Source: Enterovirga sp.
GTDB lineage: Bacteria; Pseudomonadota; Alphaproteobacteria; Rhizobiales; Beijerinckiaceae
Assembly: GCA_028290385.1 (NCBI GenBank)
Contig: JAQGJZ010000257.1
Span: 1-10,511, forward strand
Direction of reading: 5' to 3'
Length of the DNA stretch: 10,511 nt
Under the pieces are notes generated by a model that saw nothing but the letters and a program-made list of their open reading frames with translations, made no database searches and was not told where the DNA came from. A program made the translations under genes and the position numbers. Of this stretch, positions 1 through 6,994 are shown piece by piece; within the stretch, counting starts at the first letter, position 1, and the number at the start of each line of letters is the position of its first letter.

Positions 1-2
1 CG

Positions 3-1454
3 AAGGCCGGCAACATGAACAACGGCCTCCAGGTATCGTCAGGCGACTTCATCGACATCTTCGACGCGGATTTCGTGCCTTACCGGCATTTTCTTCGGCG
101 AACTCTCCCCTTCTTCTCCGATCCGCAGACCGGGATCGTCCAGACGCCACAGCATTTCTTCAACAGTGACCCTGTCCAGTCCAACCTTTCGCTCGAGCGC
201 GTCTGGCCCGACGAGCAGCGCTTGTTCTTTGACGAGATGGCGGCGAGCCGCGACGCCTGGGATGTGAGCTTCTGCTGCGGCTCATGCTCGATCGCCCGGC
301 GGGCGGCCGTGGACGCGATCGGAGGCTTTCCGACCGAGAGCATCACGGAGGATCTGCTCACCACGCTGGCGATGCTGAACAAGGGGTACAAGACGCGCTA
401 CCTCAACGAGCGCCTCTCGATGGGGCTCGCGGCCGAGAACCTCAAAGGCTACTTCGTCCAGCGTGAGCGGTGGTGCCAGGGCGGCATCCAGACGCTGTTT
501 CTGAGCAACGGCCCGCTGCACGGCCCCGGCCTCACGCTGTTCCAGCGCATCATGTTCCTGCCGGTCTCATGGCTGGTGCAATACGTGGTCCGCCTGTCGA
601 TCCTGATCGTGCCTGTTGTGTATCTCCTGACCGGGATCCAGCCCCTCTATCTCAGGGGTGTAGAGGACATTCTGCGCTACCAAGTGCCTGTTCTGCTGGC
701 CTACTTCCTGTTCATGGCGTGGATCACGCCGACGCGTTACCTGCCCGTCATCTCCAGCGCGGTCGGGACCTTCTCGACTTTCCGCATGCTGCCGACCGTC
801 GTCTCGTCCATCGTTCGCCCCTTCGGACGGCCGTTCAAGGTCACGCCGAAGGGCTCCGGCAACGAGGACAACCGCTTCGACGGCTACACCTTCGCCTGCT
901 GCGCGGTGCTGATCGCCGCGACGGGGCTGGGGCTGGTGATCAACATCGTCCCGGAATGGCGGCTCATTCCGGAGGGTGAGTTCTCGATCGTGGCGGCCTG
1001 GTGGGGGGCCGTGAACATTTCCGTGCTCGCCATCGCGTCGTTGATCTGTTTCGAGAAGGCGCGCCCACTCCTCGACAGCTTTAGGGCCGATGAGCCGGTC
1101 TGCCTGTGGGGAGCGGGGACCGGGGAGGCGACAACAGGCCGGCTGGTCCGGGCGGGCCTCGATCGTGCCGTGGTCGAGCTTCCTGAGGACGCAGAGCCGC
1201 CATCGGAGCTGACCCTGCACATGTCTGAGGTGGAGCCATTTCCGGCGCGTTTGGTCGAGGCCACGCGCCCGCGGCGGCGCCGGGTGCAGCAGATCGAGGT
1301 CGCTTTCTCACTGACCGGGCACATGCGCGACCAGATGATCGCCAAGCTGTACACGGGCACCTACTCGCAGGACGTGATCGAACTGGACAAGTCCGCCATT
1401 GCCGGCCGCCTCTGGCTCCGGGCCTTCGGAGCAGAGCGCGCCCGGTCCGAATAG
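3..1454 (+). CDS. Cellulose-synthase-type family 2 glycosyltransferase, 5' truncated by window edge
   Basis: Inner-membrane processive glycosyltransferase that would polymerise a beta-linked polysaccharide from a nucleotide sugar and thread it across the membrane. The frame is open to the left edge (AAG-GCC-GGC-AAC before the first ATG at 15), and the family motif KAGNxNN straddles that ATG, so 15 is not the start; the N-terminal membrane helices and the first catalytic Asp lie outside. Counting from ATG 15: DAD at 17-19, a QTPQHFFN substrate-site block at 43-50, TED at 111-113 (catalytic base), QRERW at 149-153 (the Q(Q/R)xRW motif) and a gating-loop-like FKVTPKG near 274-280. Hydrophobic segments lie near 177-206, 224-242, 293-314 and 325-346. 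The last ~130 residues sit where BcsA has its PilZ domain, but the RxxxR and DxSxxG signatures for c-di-GMP are not recognisable. No bcsB-like gene follows, so the polymer is unknown. Confidence 0.9.
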   Translation, partial: KAGNMNNGLQVSSGDFIDIFDADFVPYRHFLRRTLPFFSDPQTGIVQTPQHFFNSDPVQSNLSLERVWPDEQRLFFDEMAASRDAWDVSFCCGSCSIARRAAVDAIGGFPTESITEDLLTTLAMLNKGYKTRYLNERLSMGLAAENLKGYFVQRERWCQGGIQTLFLSNGPLHGPGLTLFQRIMFLPVSWLVQYVVRLSILIVPVVYLLTGIQPLYLRGVEDILRYQVPVLLAYFLFMAWITPTRYLPVISSAVGTFSTFRMLPTVVSSIVRPFGRPFKVTPKGSGNEDNRFDGYTFACCAVLIAATGLGLVINIVPEWRLIPEGEFSIVAAWWGAVNISVLAIASLICFEKARPLLDSFRADEPVCLWGAGTGEATTGRLVRAGLDRAVVELPEDAEPPSELTLHMSEVEPFPARLVEATRPRRRRVQQIEVAFSLTGHMRDQMIAKLYTGTYSQDVIELDKSAIAGRLWLRAFGAERARSE

Positions 1455-1463
1455 CCGCCGCGA

Positions 1464-1480
1464 GCTCCCCGCGGGGGAGC
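1464..1480. terminator. GC-rich hairpin between convergent genes, candidate bidirectional terminator
   Basis: GCTCCCC, a 3-base loop and GGGGAGC form a perfect 7-bp stem in the 32-base gap between the glycosyltransferase stop and the vgrG stop. No T-run follows on either strand, so intrinsic termination is plausible rather than shown. Its position between two converging 3' ends is the main support. Confidence 0.5.
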
Positions 1481-1486
1481 CCCATC

Positions 1487-3442
1487 TCAGTTGATCTTCA
1501 CGGGCAGGCCCTGGATCGTGTGGAGGCCGGCGGCCTTGATGGTGATCGTCGGGGCGTTGAGCGTGATTCCGGTTGGGTCAATCGTGAGGGTGCTCGGGCC
1601 GACCTTGAGCTCGATCTTCATCTTCGCCTCGTACAGGATGGCCCCGCTATCCACGTTGAGCTGGTCGTCGCCGTTCTTGATGGTGGTCTTGCGCGAGGGC
1701 TTTCCGGTCGGCGGCTTGAACCCGCTACCGATGGTCGTTGTCTGCGAATAGCCGATGGTCGTCGTCATGGTGCTGCCGACGGACCGGGTTTCGTTGTTCA
1801 GCACTTTTAAGTTCAGATCCTTCTGGGCGTGGACGTTGATCTGCTCGTTGTCCTTTTTGTCCTCGAAGTTCCACATGTTGAAGCCGTTGCCGCCCTTCGT
1901 GGATTCGGACTTGATGCCGGAGATCGTCTTCTGGTCGGGCAGGTTCCAGGGCGGCTGGTTGGCGTCGTTATAGACGCATCCCGTCACGAGCGGGCGGTCC
2001 GGGTCGCCCTCGATGAACTCGACCACGACCTCCATGCCGATGCGCGGGATGAACTGCGCGCCCCACTTCTTGCCGGCCCAGAGCTGCGCGCAGCGGACCT
2101 TGCAGGAGCGCTTCTCCTTGTACTGCCGCCGGTCCCAATAGAACGAGACGTAGATCTCGGTCAGCTTCTCGACCTCGATCTCTTCCTCCGACCGGTCGAC
2201 GCGGCCATGCGCGTCCCGGTCGACCACCACGGCGGTCTGGGCGCCGTGGATGCGCGGCTTGGGCGTCACGATGGGGGCGCGGAACGGCTGGGTGGACGGC
2301 AGGAACTCGTATTGTCCCGAGTACGTCCCATCCGACGGGCCGGCCTTCTCCGTCCGGTAGCTCTGGTCGCCGTAGGAATGCATCGCCCGCAGGACCAGGT
2401 ACTTAATGTTCTGCTGGCCCGAATGGTGGCTGCGGAGCGTGGTCGTGCCGCCCGCGAACAGGCTCACGGCTGAGCCGCTGCCCTGCCGCCGGTGGTCGCG
2501 GGCCTGCTCGGCTTCCAGCGCGAACTGGGCATAGCGCGTCCCGGCCTCGAGCTCCTTGTATTCGCCCGGATACTCGTAGACCTCGAAATTCGAGTGCGCG
2601 TAGGTCTCGCTGCCGAAATCGGTATGCAGCAAGCTCTGGTTGGGCTTCTCGTAATCGTAGTCGTTCACCTCGAAGATCCCCGACCGCAGGCGCCGCTCGC
2701 TGGTCCAGGTCTCGAGGTACTGCGAGTCACGCGCCACCTTGTTGCGCACCGGCACATACGGGAGGCGAGGGGAGGGGACCGGCGGCGGGTGCCGTTCGGC
2801 GGCGGTGCCCTCGACCTGGCGCGTGTTGATGTCGTCGTGGGACTGGGCGGAATTGGCCAGCACCATCACGTGCCGGCCGTCCTTGTGCGTGAAGTAATAA
2901 TAGATGCCCTCGCGCTCCATCAGCCGCGACACGAAGGCGAGGTCGGTCTCGCGGTACTGGACGCAGTAGTCGAGCGTTGGGAAGCTGCCCTCCTCCTGGA
3001 TGCGGGACATCCAGTGCGTCGACTGCCCGAACCCGCGGTGCTTGAAGATCTCCTGGATGATCTCCGGAGCTTTTTTCTTCTGAAATATCCGGCACTCGGT
3101 GGTTCGGCCCAGCAGCCAGGTCCAGGGTCGTAGAACAAGCCGGTAGTGGAAGTACTGGTCGCGGTTGCCGAGCCACTTCGCCTCGGTCAGGAGGCCGTGG
3201 AAGTGGCGCATCTCGCCGTGGTAGCTGCGTATCCGGACCGAGCACTGCGTGCCGATGATCGCGTCGAAGTCGATGTCCGGCTGCAGGCTGAGCGCCTCGA
3301 TCCGGTATTCGAACAGCTCGCTCAAGCCCTCGCTGCCTTGAAAGCGGAACAGGGCCAGGATGTTCGGGCCCAGCCCTGTGGTCAGCATGCCGACCCGGTC
3401 CTCCTGGACGAGATCGTCTTGTGTCAGCGGCGGCATAGCCAT
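1487..3442 (-). CDS. vgrG: Type VI secretion tip protein VgrG (TssI)
   Basis: Trimeric spike at the tip of the T6SS inner tube; it carries PAAR and effectors into target cells. From the chosen ATG the protein has 651 residues, typical for a VgrG without an effector extension. The N-terminal gp27-like base begins at about residue 15 (LALFRFQGSEGLSELFEYRI). The gp5-like OB fold spans about 425-510, with the family-typical GMEVVVEFIEGDPDRPLVTG and YNDANQPPW blocks. The remainder is the beta-helical needle with IGYSQTTTIG-like repeats, ending shortly after LTIDPTGITLNAP; no DUF2345 or enzymatic tail is seen. An in-frame GTG at 3550 would add 36 low-complexity residues with no family resemblance, so ATG 3442 is preferred, although neither start has a strong Shine-Dalgarno sequence. 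It diverges from the DUF6931-PAAR operon, which supports joint function. Confidence 0.95.
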   Translation of the reverse strand: MAMPPLTQDDLVQEDRVGMLTTGLGPNILALFRFQGSEGLSELFEYRIEALSLQPDIDFDAIIGTQCSVRIRSYHGEMRHFHGLLTEAKWLGNRDQYFHYRLVLRPWTWLLGRTTECRIFQKKKAPEIIQEIFKHRGFGQSTHWMSRIQEEGSFPTLDYCVQYRETDLAFVSRLMEREGIYYYFTHKDGRHVMVLANSAQSHDDINTRQVEGTAAERHPPPVPSPRLPYVPVRNKVARDSQYLETWTSERRLRSGIFEVNDYDYEKPNQSLLHTDFGSETYAHSNFEVYEYPGEYKELEAGTRYAQFALEAEQARDHRRQGSGSAVSLFAGGTTTLRSHHSGQQNIKYLVLRAMHSYGDQSYRTEKAGPSDGTYSGQYEFLPSTQPFRAPIVTPKPRIHGAQTAVVVDRDAHGRVDRSEEEIEVEKLTEIYVSFYWDRRQYKEKRSCKVRCAQLWAGKKWGAQFIPRIGMEVVVEFIEGDPDRPLVTGCVYNDANQPPWNLPDQKTISGIKSESTKGGNGFNMWNFEDKKDNEQINVHAQKDLNLKVLNNETRSVGSTMTTTIGYSQTTTIGSGFKPPTGKPSRKTTIKNGDDQLNVDSGAILYEAKMKIELKVGPSTLTIDPTGITLNAPTITIKAAGLHTIQGLPVKIN

Positions 3443-3601
3443 GGCGTGACCCGTCTGAGCAGCAGCGACAGGTACCCGGCGATCGCCGTCGGACCTGTTC
3501 GCCCATGAAGCATTCCGCAAGTGCCGCAAGTCGGCCGTGCGCTGCCGCACAGATCATGCTGAAGTATCGGAAGAAAAGGAACCGTGCGAGGAGGCTGGGT
3601 G
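3443..3601. promoter_or_regulatory. Divergent intergenic region between vgrG and the PAAR operon
   Basis: The 159 bases must hold control signals for both directions if the starts are right. CCGCAAGT occurs twice in a row (3515-3522 and 3524-3531, period 9) and could be an operator. The stretch near 3559-3580 is poorer in G+C than its surroundings. A convincing sigma-70 or sigma-54 promoter could not be assigned. A strong Shine-Dalgarno sequence (GAGGAGG, 3588-3594) serves the rightward operon. Confidence 0.3.
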
Positions 3602-4231
3602 ATGGGCGCGGAGCTTGGAACGACCCCCGACGTCTCGCCGTCGGTATCCGGTGCCGGGTTTTCCAGCCTCTCGGTTCGCCCCTTGCGGTTCAACACCGTG
3701 CGGGACCTCTATGACGCCTTCGGCACCGCGGCCGCGGATGTCGGCGCGCCCGCGAGCGACGAGCCGTCCGTCTCCTTTGTCGAAGCCGCGATCGAAGCGG
3801 AGGCGTGGGGCGCGGCGCTGTCGTTCTGCGCCTATCTGCTGCCGCGCCGCGAGGCCGTCTGGTGGGGCTCCCAGTCGCTCAGGCGGCTGATGCGGGTCGT
3901 GCCCGGAAGCGAGGCGCTCGACGCCGCGGAGGCGTGGGTGCAGGAGCCGGAGGAGGCTCGCCGGCGCGAGGCCCTCAGGGTCGGAACCGCGGCGGACGGC
4001 TGCCTTCCCTCCACCTGGATCGCGCTCGCGGCCGGTTGGTCGGGCGGCAGCATCGGGCCTGCCCAGCTCGGCCATCTCCCCGCCCGCCCCGAGCAGACCC
4101 CGAAGGCCATACGGGCGGCCCTCCTGATGGTGCTGAGTCAGATGCCTGCCGAAATGGCGGGACGCCTCGTGCGCCCCTGTCTCGACCATGCGCTCGCCCT
4201 CGCGCTCGGCGCGCCGCGCGAGATGGCGTGA
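3602..4231 (+). CDS. DUF6931-type T6SS-associated protein
   Basis: Predicted 209-residue soluble protein with no signal peptide or membrane segment. It resembles the DUF6931 family, found in proteobacterial T6SS/PAAR neighbourhoods: a helical core around residues 57-89 with CAYLLPRREAVWWG (76-89), then AEAWVQEPEEARRREAL and ALAAGWSGGSIGP blocks. Molecular function is not established. From its place between vgrG and a PAAR effector gene, and its small helical nature, I infer an adaptor or chaperone that loads the effector onto VgrG. ATG 3602 is chosen over the upstream GTG (3584) because GAGGAGG lies 7 bases before it. The stop is 16 bases before the PAAR gene, so the two are very likely cotranscribed. 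The family assignment is from memory of its motifs. Confidence 0.8.
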   Translation: MGAELGTTPDVSPSVSGAGFSSLSVRPLRFNTVRDLYDAFGTAAADVGAPASDEPSVSFVEAAIEAEAWGAALSFCAYLLPRREAVWWGSQSLRRLMRVVPGSEALDAAEAWVQEPEEARRREALRVGTAADGCLPSTWIALAAGWSGGSIGPAQLGHLPARPEQTPKAIRAALLMVLSQMPAEMAGRLVRPCLDHALALALGAPREMA

Positions 4232-4247
4232 CCACCGGAGGATCGTC

Positions 4248-5351
4248 ATGCCCAGAGGTCCCGCAGCCCGGGTCGCCGACCCGGTGGTCCATCCCCTCCC
4301 GCCCGTGCTCCAGCCGGGCCCGGGGAGCATCAACGTCGTTATCGGCGGGATGCCGGCCTGGCGCGGGGTGTCACCTGCGGCTGCGGCCGCGATCGGCGCC
4401 GCCAAGTCTGCCTCCGACACGGCGATCGCTGTTGCCGAGGCCGCGACCGTCGCGGCGGCGGGCACGCCTGGGCTGCCGGCCGTGAAGACCGCCGAGGAGA
4501 CGGTGAAAACGACGGCCGCTTCGACCATGGGCTCCATGATCACCGGCAGCGCCGGCGGAGCGGACATCCACGTTTGCGCGACGCCGCTTCCCCTCCCGCC
4601 GCACGGGCCGGGCGTCGTGATCGACGGGTCCACGACGGTGTTCCACAACAGTCTGGCTGCGTGCCGGCAGATGGACACGATCATGGAGGCGCTCGGGCCG
4701 CCCAACAAGATCGCCATGGGCTGTCTTACGGTCATCATCGGTGACCAGCCGAACGCCCAGAACAGCGCCAGCACCGGGCTTGGCGCCGACGTCGACGCGC
4801 TCGCGAACAAGTCGGATACGCTGGCCGCGAACATCGCCAAGCTTCAGGCTGACGGCTGGACGATCCAGTACGGGCCGGCCGGAAAGGGCAGCACTTGCGA
4901 TAAGGCCAACAAGGTCATCACCATCGATGGCTCGAAACGGGGCAACCCCGACTCGGCGGTCAGGTCGCTCGCGCACGAGACCGGCCACGCCATGTACAAG
5001 CAGGATCCGTATGTCCCGCCGAACGGGCTGACGAAGGACCAATACGTCGCCGCGAACGTCAACCGCGAGCTGAAGGACGAGGGCGAGGCGACGCTGATGA
5101 ACGCGCAGGTCCGCAACGAGATCAACGGCAACGGCGGCTCAGATATCGGCATCTCGGGGGCCGGGGCGCCCAAGTACGAGAAGACCGCGGCCGAAGACCA
5201 CGACTACACGCATCGCGACGCACAGCGTCAAAAGATCGGCAACGAATTTGCCGACAACGAACACACGAGCACGCCGCCCCATCCCACCTACCGGGACTAT
5301 TACGGCAAGACGTACAAGGACTACTACGACGCGAATCCGCCGTCCCCATGA
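4248..5351 (+). CDS. PAAR-domain T6SS effector with C-terminal HExxH metallopeptidase-like toxin domain
   Basis: The 367-residue protein has two parts. Residues 1-165 are a PAAR spike tip: AARVADPVVHP at 6-16, INVVIGGMPAWRG at 28-40, then ADIHVC and LPPHGPG leading to GCLTVIIG at 158-165. His15, His108, Cys110 and His119 are the likely zinc ligands. An Ala-rich helical insertion of about 60 residues (41-100) splits this domain. Residues ~175-367 are the cargo: SLAHETGHAMY (240-250) supplies HExxH (His243, Glu244, His247), and KDEGEA (276-281) offers Glu278 or Glu280 as third zinc ligand, as in gluzincins. The C-terminus is rich in Tyr, Asp and His. PAAR fused to a hydrolase-like domain is the usual build of a specialised T6SS effector; the target is unknown. 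ATG 4248 follows GGAGGA (4237-4242); an upstream in-frame start at 4188 overlaps the previous gene and lacks support. The stop overlaps the next start. Confidence 0.88.
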   Translation: MPRGPAARVADPVVHPLPPVLQPGPGSINVVIGGMPAWRGVSPAAAAAIGAAKSASDTAIAVAEAATVAAAGTPGLPAVKTAEETVKTTAASTMGSMITGSAGGADIHVCATPLPLPPHGPGVVIDGSTTVFHNSLAACRQMDTIMEALGPPNKIAMGCLTVIIGDQPNAQNSASTGLGADVDALANKSDTLAANIAKLQADGWTIQYGPAGKGSTCDKANKVITIDGSKRGNPDSAVRSLAHETGHAMYKQDPYVPPNGLTKDQYVAANVNRELKDEGEATLMNAQVRNEINGNGGSDIGISGAGAPKYEKTAAEDHDYTHRDAQRQKIGNEFADNEHTSTPPHPTYRDYYGKTYKDYYDANPPSP

Positions 5352-5863
5352 GGCGCCGCCCCTTCGCGTTCGCCCTGATCCTTCTCACGAGTGCGGCCCT
5401 GCTTCCGCCGGGCCGCGTAGCGGAAAGCAGGACCGCCATGTCAGACTTGTTCGACGCGATCGAGGCCGCGATCGTGGCCCGGGCCGGCGGCTTTCGGGCT
5501 GTCGGTGCGGCGCTCGGCGCCGCGTTCCAGGGACCGGTCGAGACCTCTACGGAGGCGTTCGTCGTGCTGAGGGGGCGACGGTCGACGCTGATCGAGGAAC
5601 TCGCGGGAGCCGAGATCCGGGTCCGGCGCAGCACGGGGGCGATCCGGCTGATGGCCGTGGACGTCGAGCGCCACATCCGCTGCACCCCGGAGCGCGACAT
5701 CGAGAGCCGCTTTGGGCCTCCAAAGGATGTGGCTGTGCCACGACCGGAGCAGCCCCCTGGCGCGCCGTTCTACCGGATGTACCCGCAGCCCTGGGGAGAG
5801 TTGCGGATCGGCACCGCCGGCGGCTGCGTCGTGCGGGTGATCGCCGAATTCACGGAATACTGA
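5348..5863 (+). CDS. Small exported protein, candidate immunity protein for the PAAR effector
   Basis: A 171-residue protein I do not recognise as a named family. The N-terminus looks like a Sec signal peptide: MRRR, a hydrophobic stretch at about 6-19, then a polar region with possible cleavage near 25-30. The mature part is mixed alpha/beta, with two cysteines (IRCTPE and GGCVVRV) that could form a disulfide. Its ATG overlaps the effector's TGA as ATGA, the classic arrangement for coupled translation and for effector-immunity pairs. From that position, its size and its export signal I infer that it neutralises the metallopeptidase-like toxin in the periplasm. An internal ATG at 5438 (MSDLFDAIEA) would give a cytoplasmic form and cannot be excluded, but lacks a good Shine-Dalgarno sequence. 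As a gene this is firm; its role is inferred from context. Confidence 0.78.
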   Translation: MRRRPFAFALILLTSAALLPPGRVAESRTAMSDLFDAIEAAIVARAGGFRAVGAALGAAFQGPVETSTEAFVVLRGRRSTLIEELAGAEIRVRRSTGAIRLMAVDVERHIRCTPERDIESRFGPPKDVAVPRPEQPPGAPFYRMYPQPWGELRIGTAGGCVVRVIAEFTEY

Positions 5864-5895
5864 CGGCCCGGCAGGATCAAACGCCATCACGCCCC

Positions 5896-6702
5896 TCAGT
5901 CCGGCAGGGTCAAAACCTGGCCGGCTTTGAGAATGCGCGGCCCGTCCCGGCCGATCGCCCAGCTGTTCGCCTCGTAGATGTCCTCCCAGCGCGCCTCCAC
6001 GCCGTAGAACCGCGTGGCGAGGCCGAACAGCGTATCCCCCTCCTTGACCAGATAGGGGCTGACGGGCAGCGGCAGCGGCGCGACGCGCTCGTCCGGGATA
6101 AAGGGCGGATCGGAAAAGTCGTAGCTCGTGTCCGCGTAGAAGCCGAACGTGACGTTGCCGTCATTCGCCAGGTTCATCTGGCTGATGCCGGCATTTACCC
6201 AGAACTGCACGATCTTGTCCGGCTGGTTCGGGTCGTAGACCGTGATGTCCGTGAACGTGCCGCCCGGCGCTGGGGGCGTGCAGGCGATAGCCAGGACGAA
6301 GTGGCAGTCCAGCATCTTGTCGCGGATCAGCAGCAGCGGAATGGGCCTGCCCGTCCGGAGGGAGGCGATGATCTTCGGGATCTCCTCCTCGACGCTGCTC
6401 TTGAAGACGTCCGCCCGCATGCGGAAGTTCGTGGCGCCGAGGACGCGCGGGATCGCGAAGCCGTGCGCCGAGATCTGCCGGTCGACCAGGTACTCGTTCA
6501 ACTCCGTGCCGAGGGGCGGGACCTTGGTCTGCGTCGGAGGCGACTGGCGCGCATACCAATAGTCGAGCGCGGCGTAGCACATGCCGCCACAGACGTTCTT
6601 GCCCTTGAGGAACGGCATGAACGGGATGTGGAGCTGCCACTCGACGTCGTTGTTGCTGAAGTGGAACCCGTTATCGACGGCCTGGAAGGCGGTGCGCAGC
6701 AT
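5896..6702 (-). CDS. Papain/C39-like cysteine peptidase domain protein with C-terminal LysM
   Basis: A 268-residue protein. Residues ~25-195 look like a papain-fold peptidase of the C39-like kind: NVCGGMCYAALDYW (36-49) places Cys38 at the start of the nucleophile helix, CHFVLAIA (133-140) supplies His134, and TVYDPNQP (154-161) supplies Asp157 or Asn159 as the third member. Residues ~217-268 are a LysM module (YLVKEGDTLFGLATRFYG, ending in AGQVLTLPD), a peptidoglycan-binding fold also used inside secreted phage or T6SS structures. No signal peptide or membrane helix is visible, so if it acts outside the cell it needs a non-Sec route. It converges on the T6SS operon, 32 bases away, which makes a T6SS-delivered cargo possible but unproven. 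GGAG (6710-6713) lies 7 bases before the ATG and supports this start. Confidence 0.82.
   Translation of the reverse strand: MLRTAFQAVDNGFHFSNNDVEWQLHIPFMPFLKGKNVCGGMCYAALDYWYARQSPPTQTKVPPLGTELNEYLVDRQISAHGFAIPRVLGATNFRMRADVFKSSVEEEIPKIIASLRTGRPIPLLLIRDKMLDCHFVLAIACTPPAPGGTFTDITVYDPNQPDKIVQFWVNAGISQMNLANDGNVTFGFYADTSYDFSDPPFIPDERVAPLPLPVSPYLVKEGDTLFGLATRFYGVEARWEDIYEANSWAIGRDGPRILKAGQVLTLPD
5901..5924. terminator. Imperfect hairpin at the convergent 3' ends, possible terminator of the T6SS operon
   Basis: CCGGCAGG and CCTGGCCGG pair with one bulged base around a 7-base loop, followed on the plus strand by CTTTG. It lies 38 bases past the immunity-gene stop but inside the last codons of the opposing LysM gene, so the pairing could be incidental to coding sequence. 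Confidence 0.25.
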
Positions 6703-6875
6703 GGGTCGTCTCCGGCACGCGAGGCATCGGCGATCCGCAGGTTAGCAGGAACATTCGGGCCGGCGAGGTGCCGGTCCGCACCCGGCGCCGGCCGTGCCGT
6801 CTTCGCTGACCGGGACGCGGCCGCTCACGCCAAAAGAGCCGCCCGGCTCATACGCAAGGAGGCTGCGCGGACCTC

Positions 6876-6902
6876 TTGACGGAGCGCAAACGCCGCCTAA
6901 AT
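6876..6902 (+). promoter_or_regulatory. Predicted heat-shock (RpoH-like) promoter of hsp20
   Basis: CTTGACG (-35, core TTGACG 6876-6881) and CTAAAT (-10, 6897-6902) are 15 bases apart. The CTTG start and C-rich approach to the -10 (CGCCGCCTAAAT) resemble alphaproteobacterial RpoH promoters, though a housekeeping sigma could also read it. The predicted transcript start, near 6909, falls just before the first ROSE hairpin. Confidence 0.6.
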
Positions 6903-6910
6903 CGCTGCGC

Positions 6911-6994
6911 GTCGAGGCCGCGAGGCTCGACCGGGGAGTGCCGCCGGACGGGGCGCCCCCGCACCCATGTTGCTCCTAGGAGGATGTGGCCATG
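6911..6994 (+). promoter_or_regulatory. ROSE-type RNA thermometer in the hsp20 leader
   Basis: The 5' UTR can fold as a rhizobial ROSE element. Hairpin one: 6911-6915 pairs with 6927-6931, G6916 bulges, and 6917-6919 pairs with 6924-6926 around a GCGA tetraloop. A GC-rich middle stem can form between 6932 and 6961. The final hairpin holds the conserved TTGCT (6970-6974): 6973-6975 pairs with 6980-6982 around loop CTAG, G6972 bulges, and 6965-6971 pairs with 6983-6989 with several weak G-U pairs. This buries the Shine-Dalgarno AGGAGGA (6978-6984). In known ROSE elements the weak pairs opposite the Shine-Dalgarno melt on heating and allow translation. The match covers both the sequence motif and the structure. 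Confidence 0.85.

Noticed and set aside
3509..3535. Sigma-54-like GG/GC elements on the minus strand upstream of vgrG
   Set aside because: GGCAC and GC are present, but the gap between GG and GC is 12 bases instead of 10, so the -24/-12 spacing rule is broken.
2727..3557. Minus-strand frame of 276 codons overlapping vgrG
   Set aside because: Same strand, different frame from vgrG. Its translation is Arg/Pro-rich while vgrG shows full family motifs through this region.
3554..4840. Open minus-strand frame of 428 codons
   Set aside because: Antisense to the DUF6931 and PAAR genes, both of which have clear families and ribosome binding sites. The translation is low-complexity Ala/Gly/Arg with no domain.
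5248..6879. Open plus-strand frame of 543 codons
   Set aside because: It runs antisense through the LysM gene and out of frame through the immunity gene. Its translation is Arg/Pro/Ala-rich with no motifs, as expected from stop-poor GC-rich DNA.
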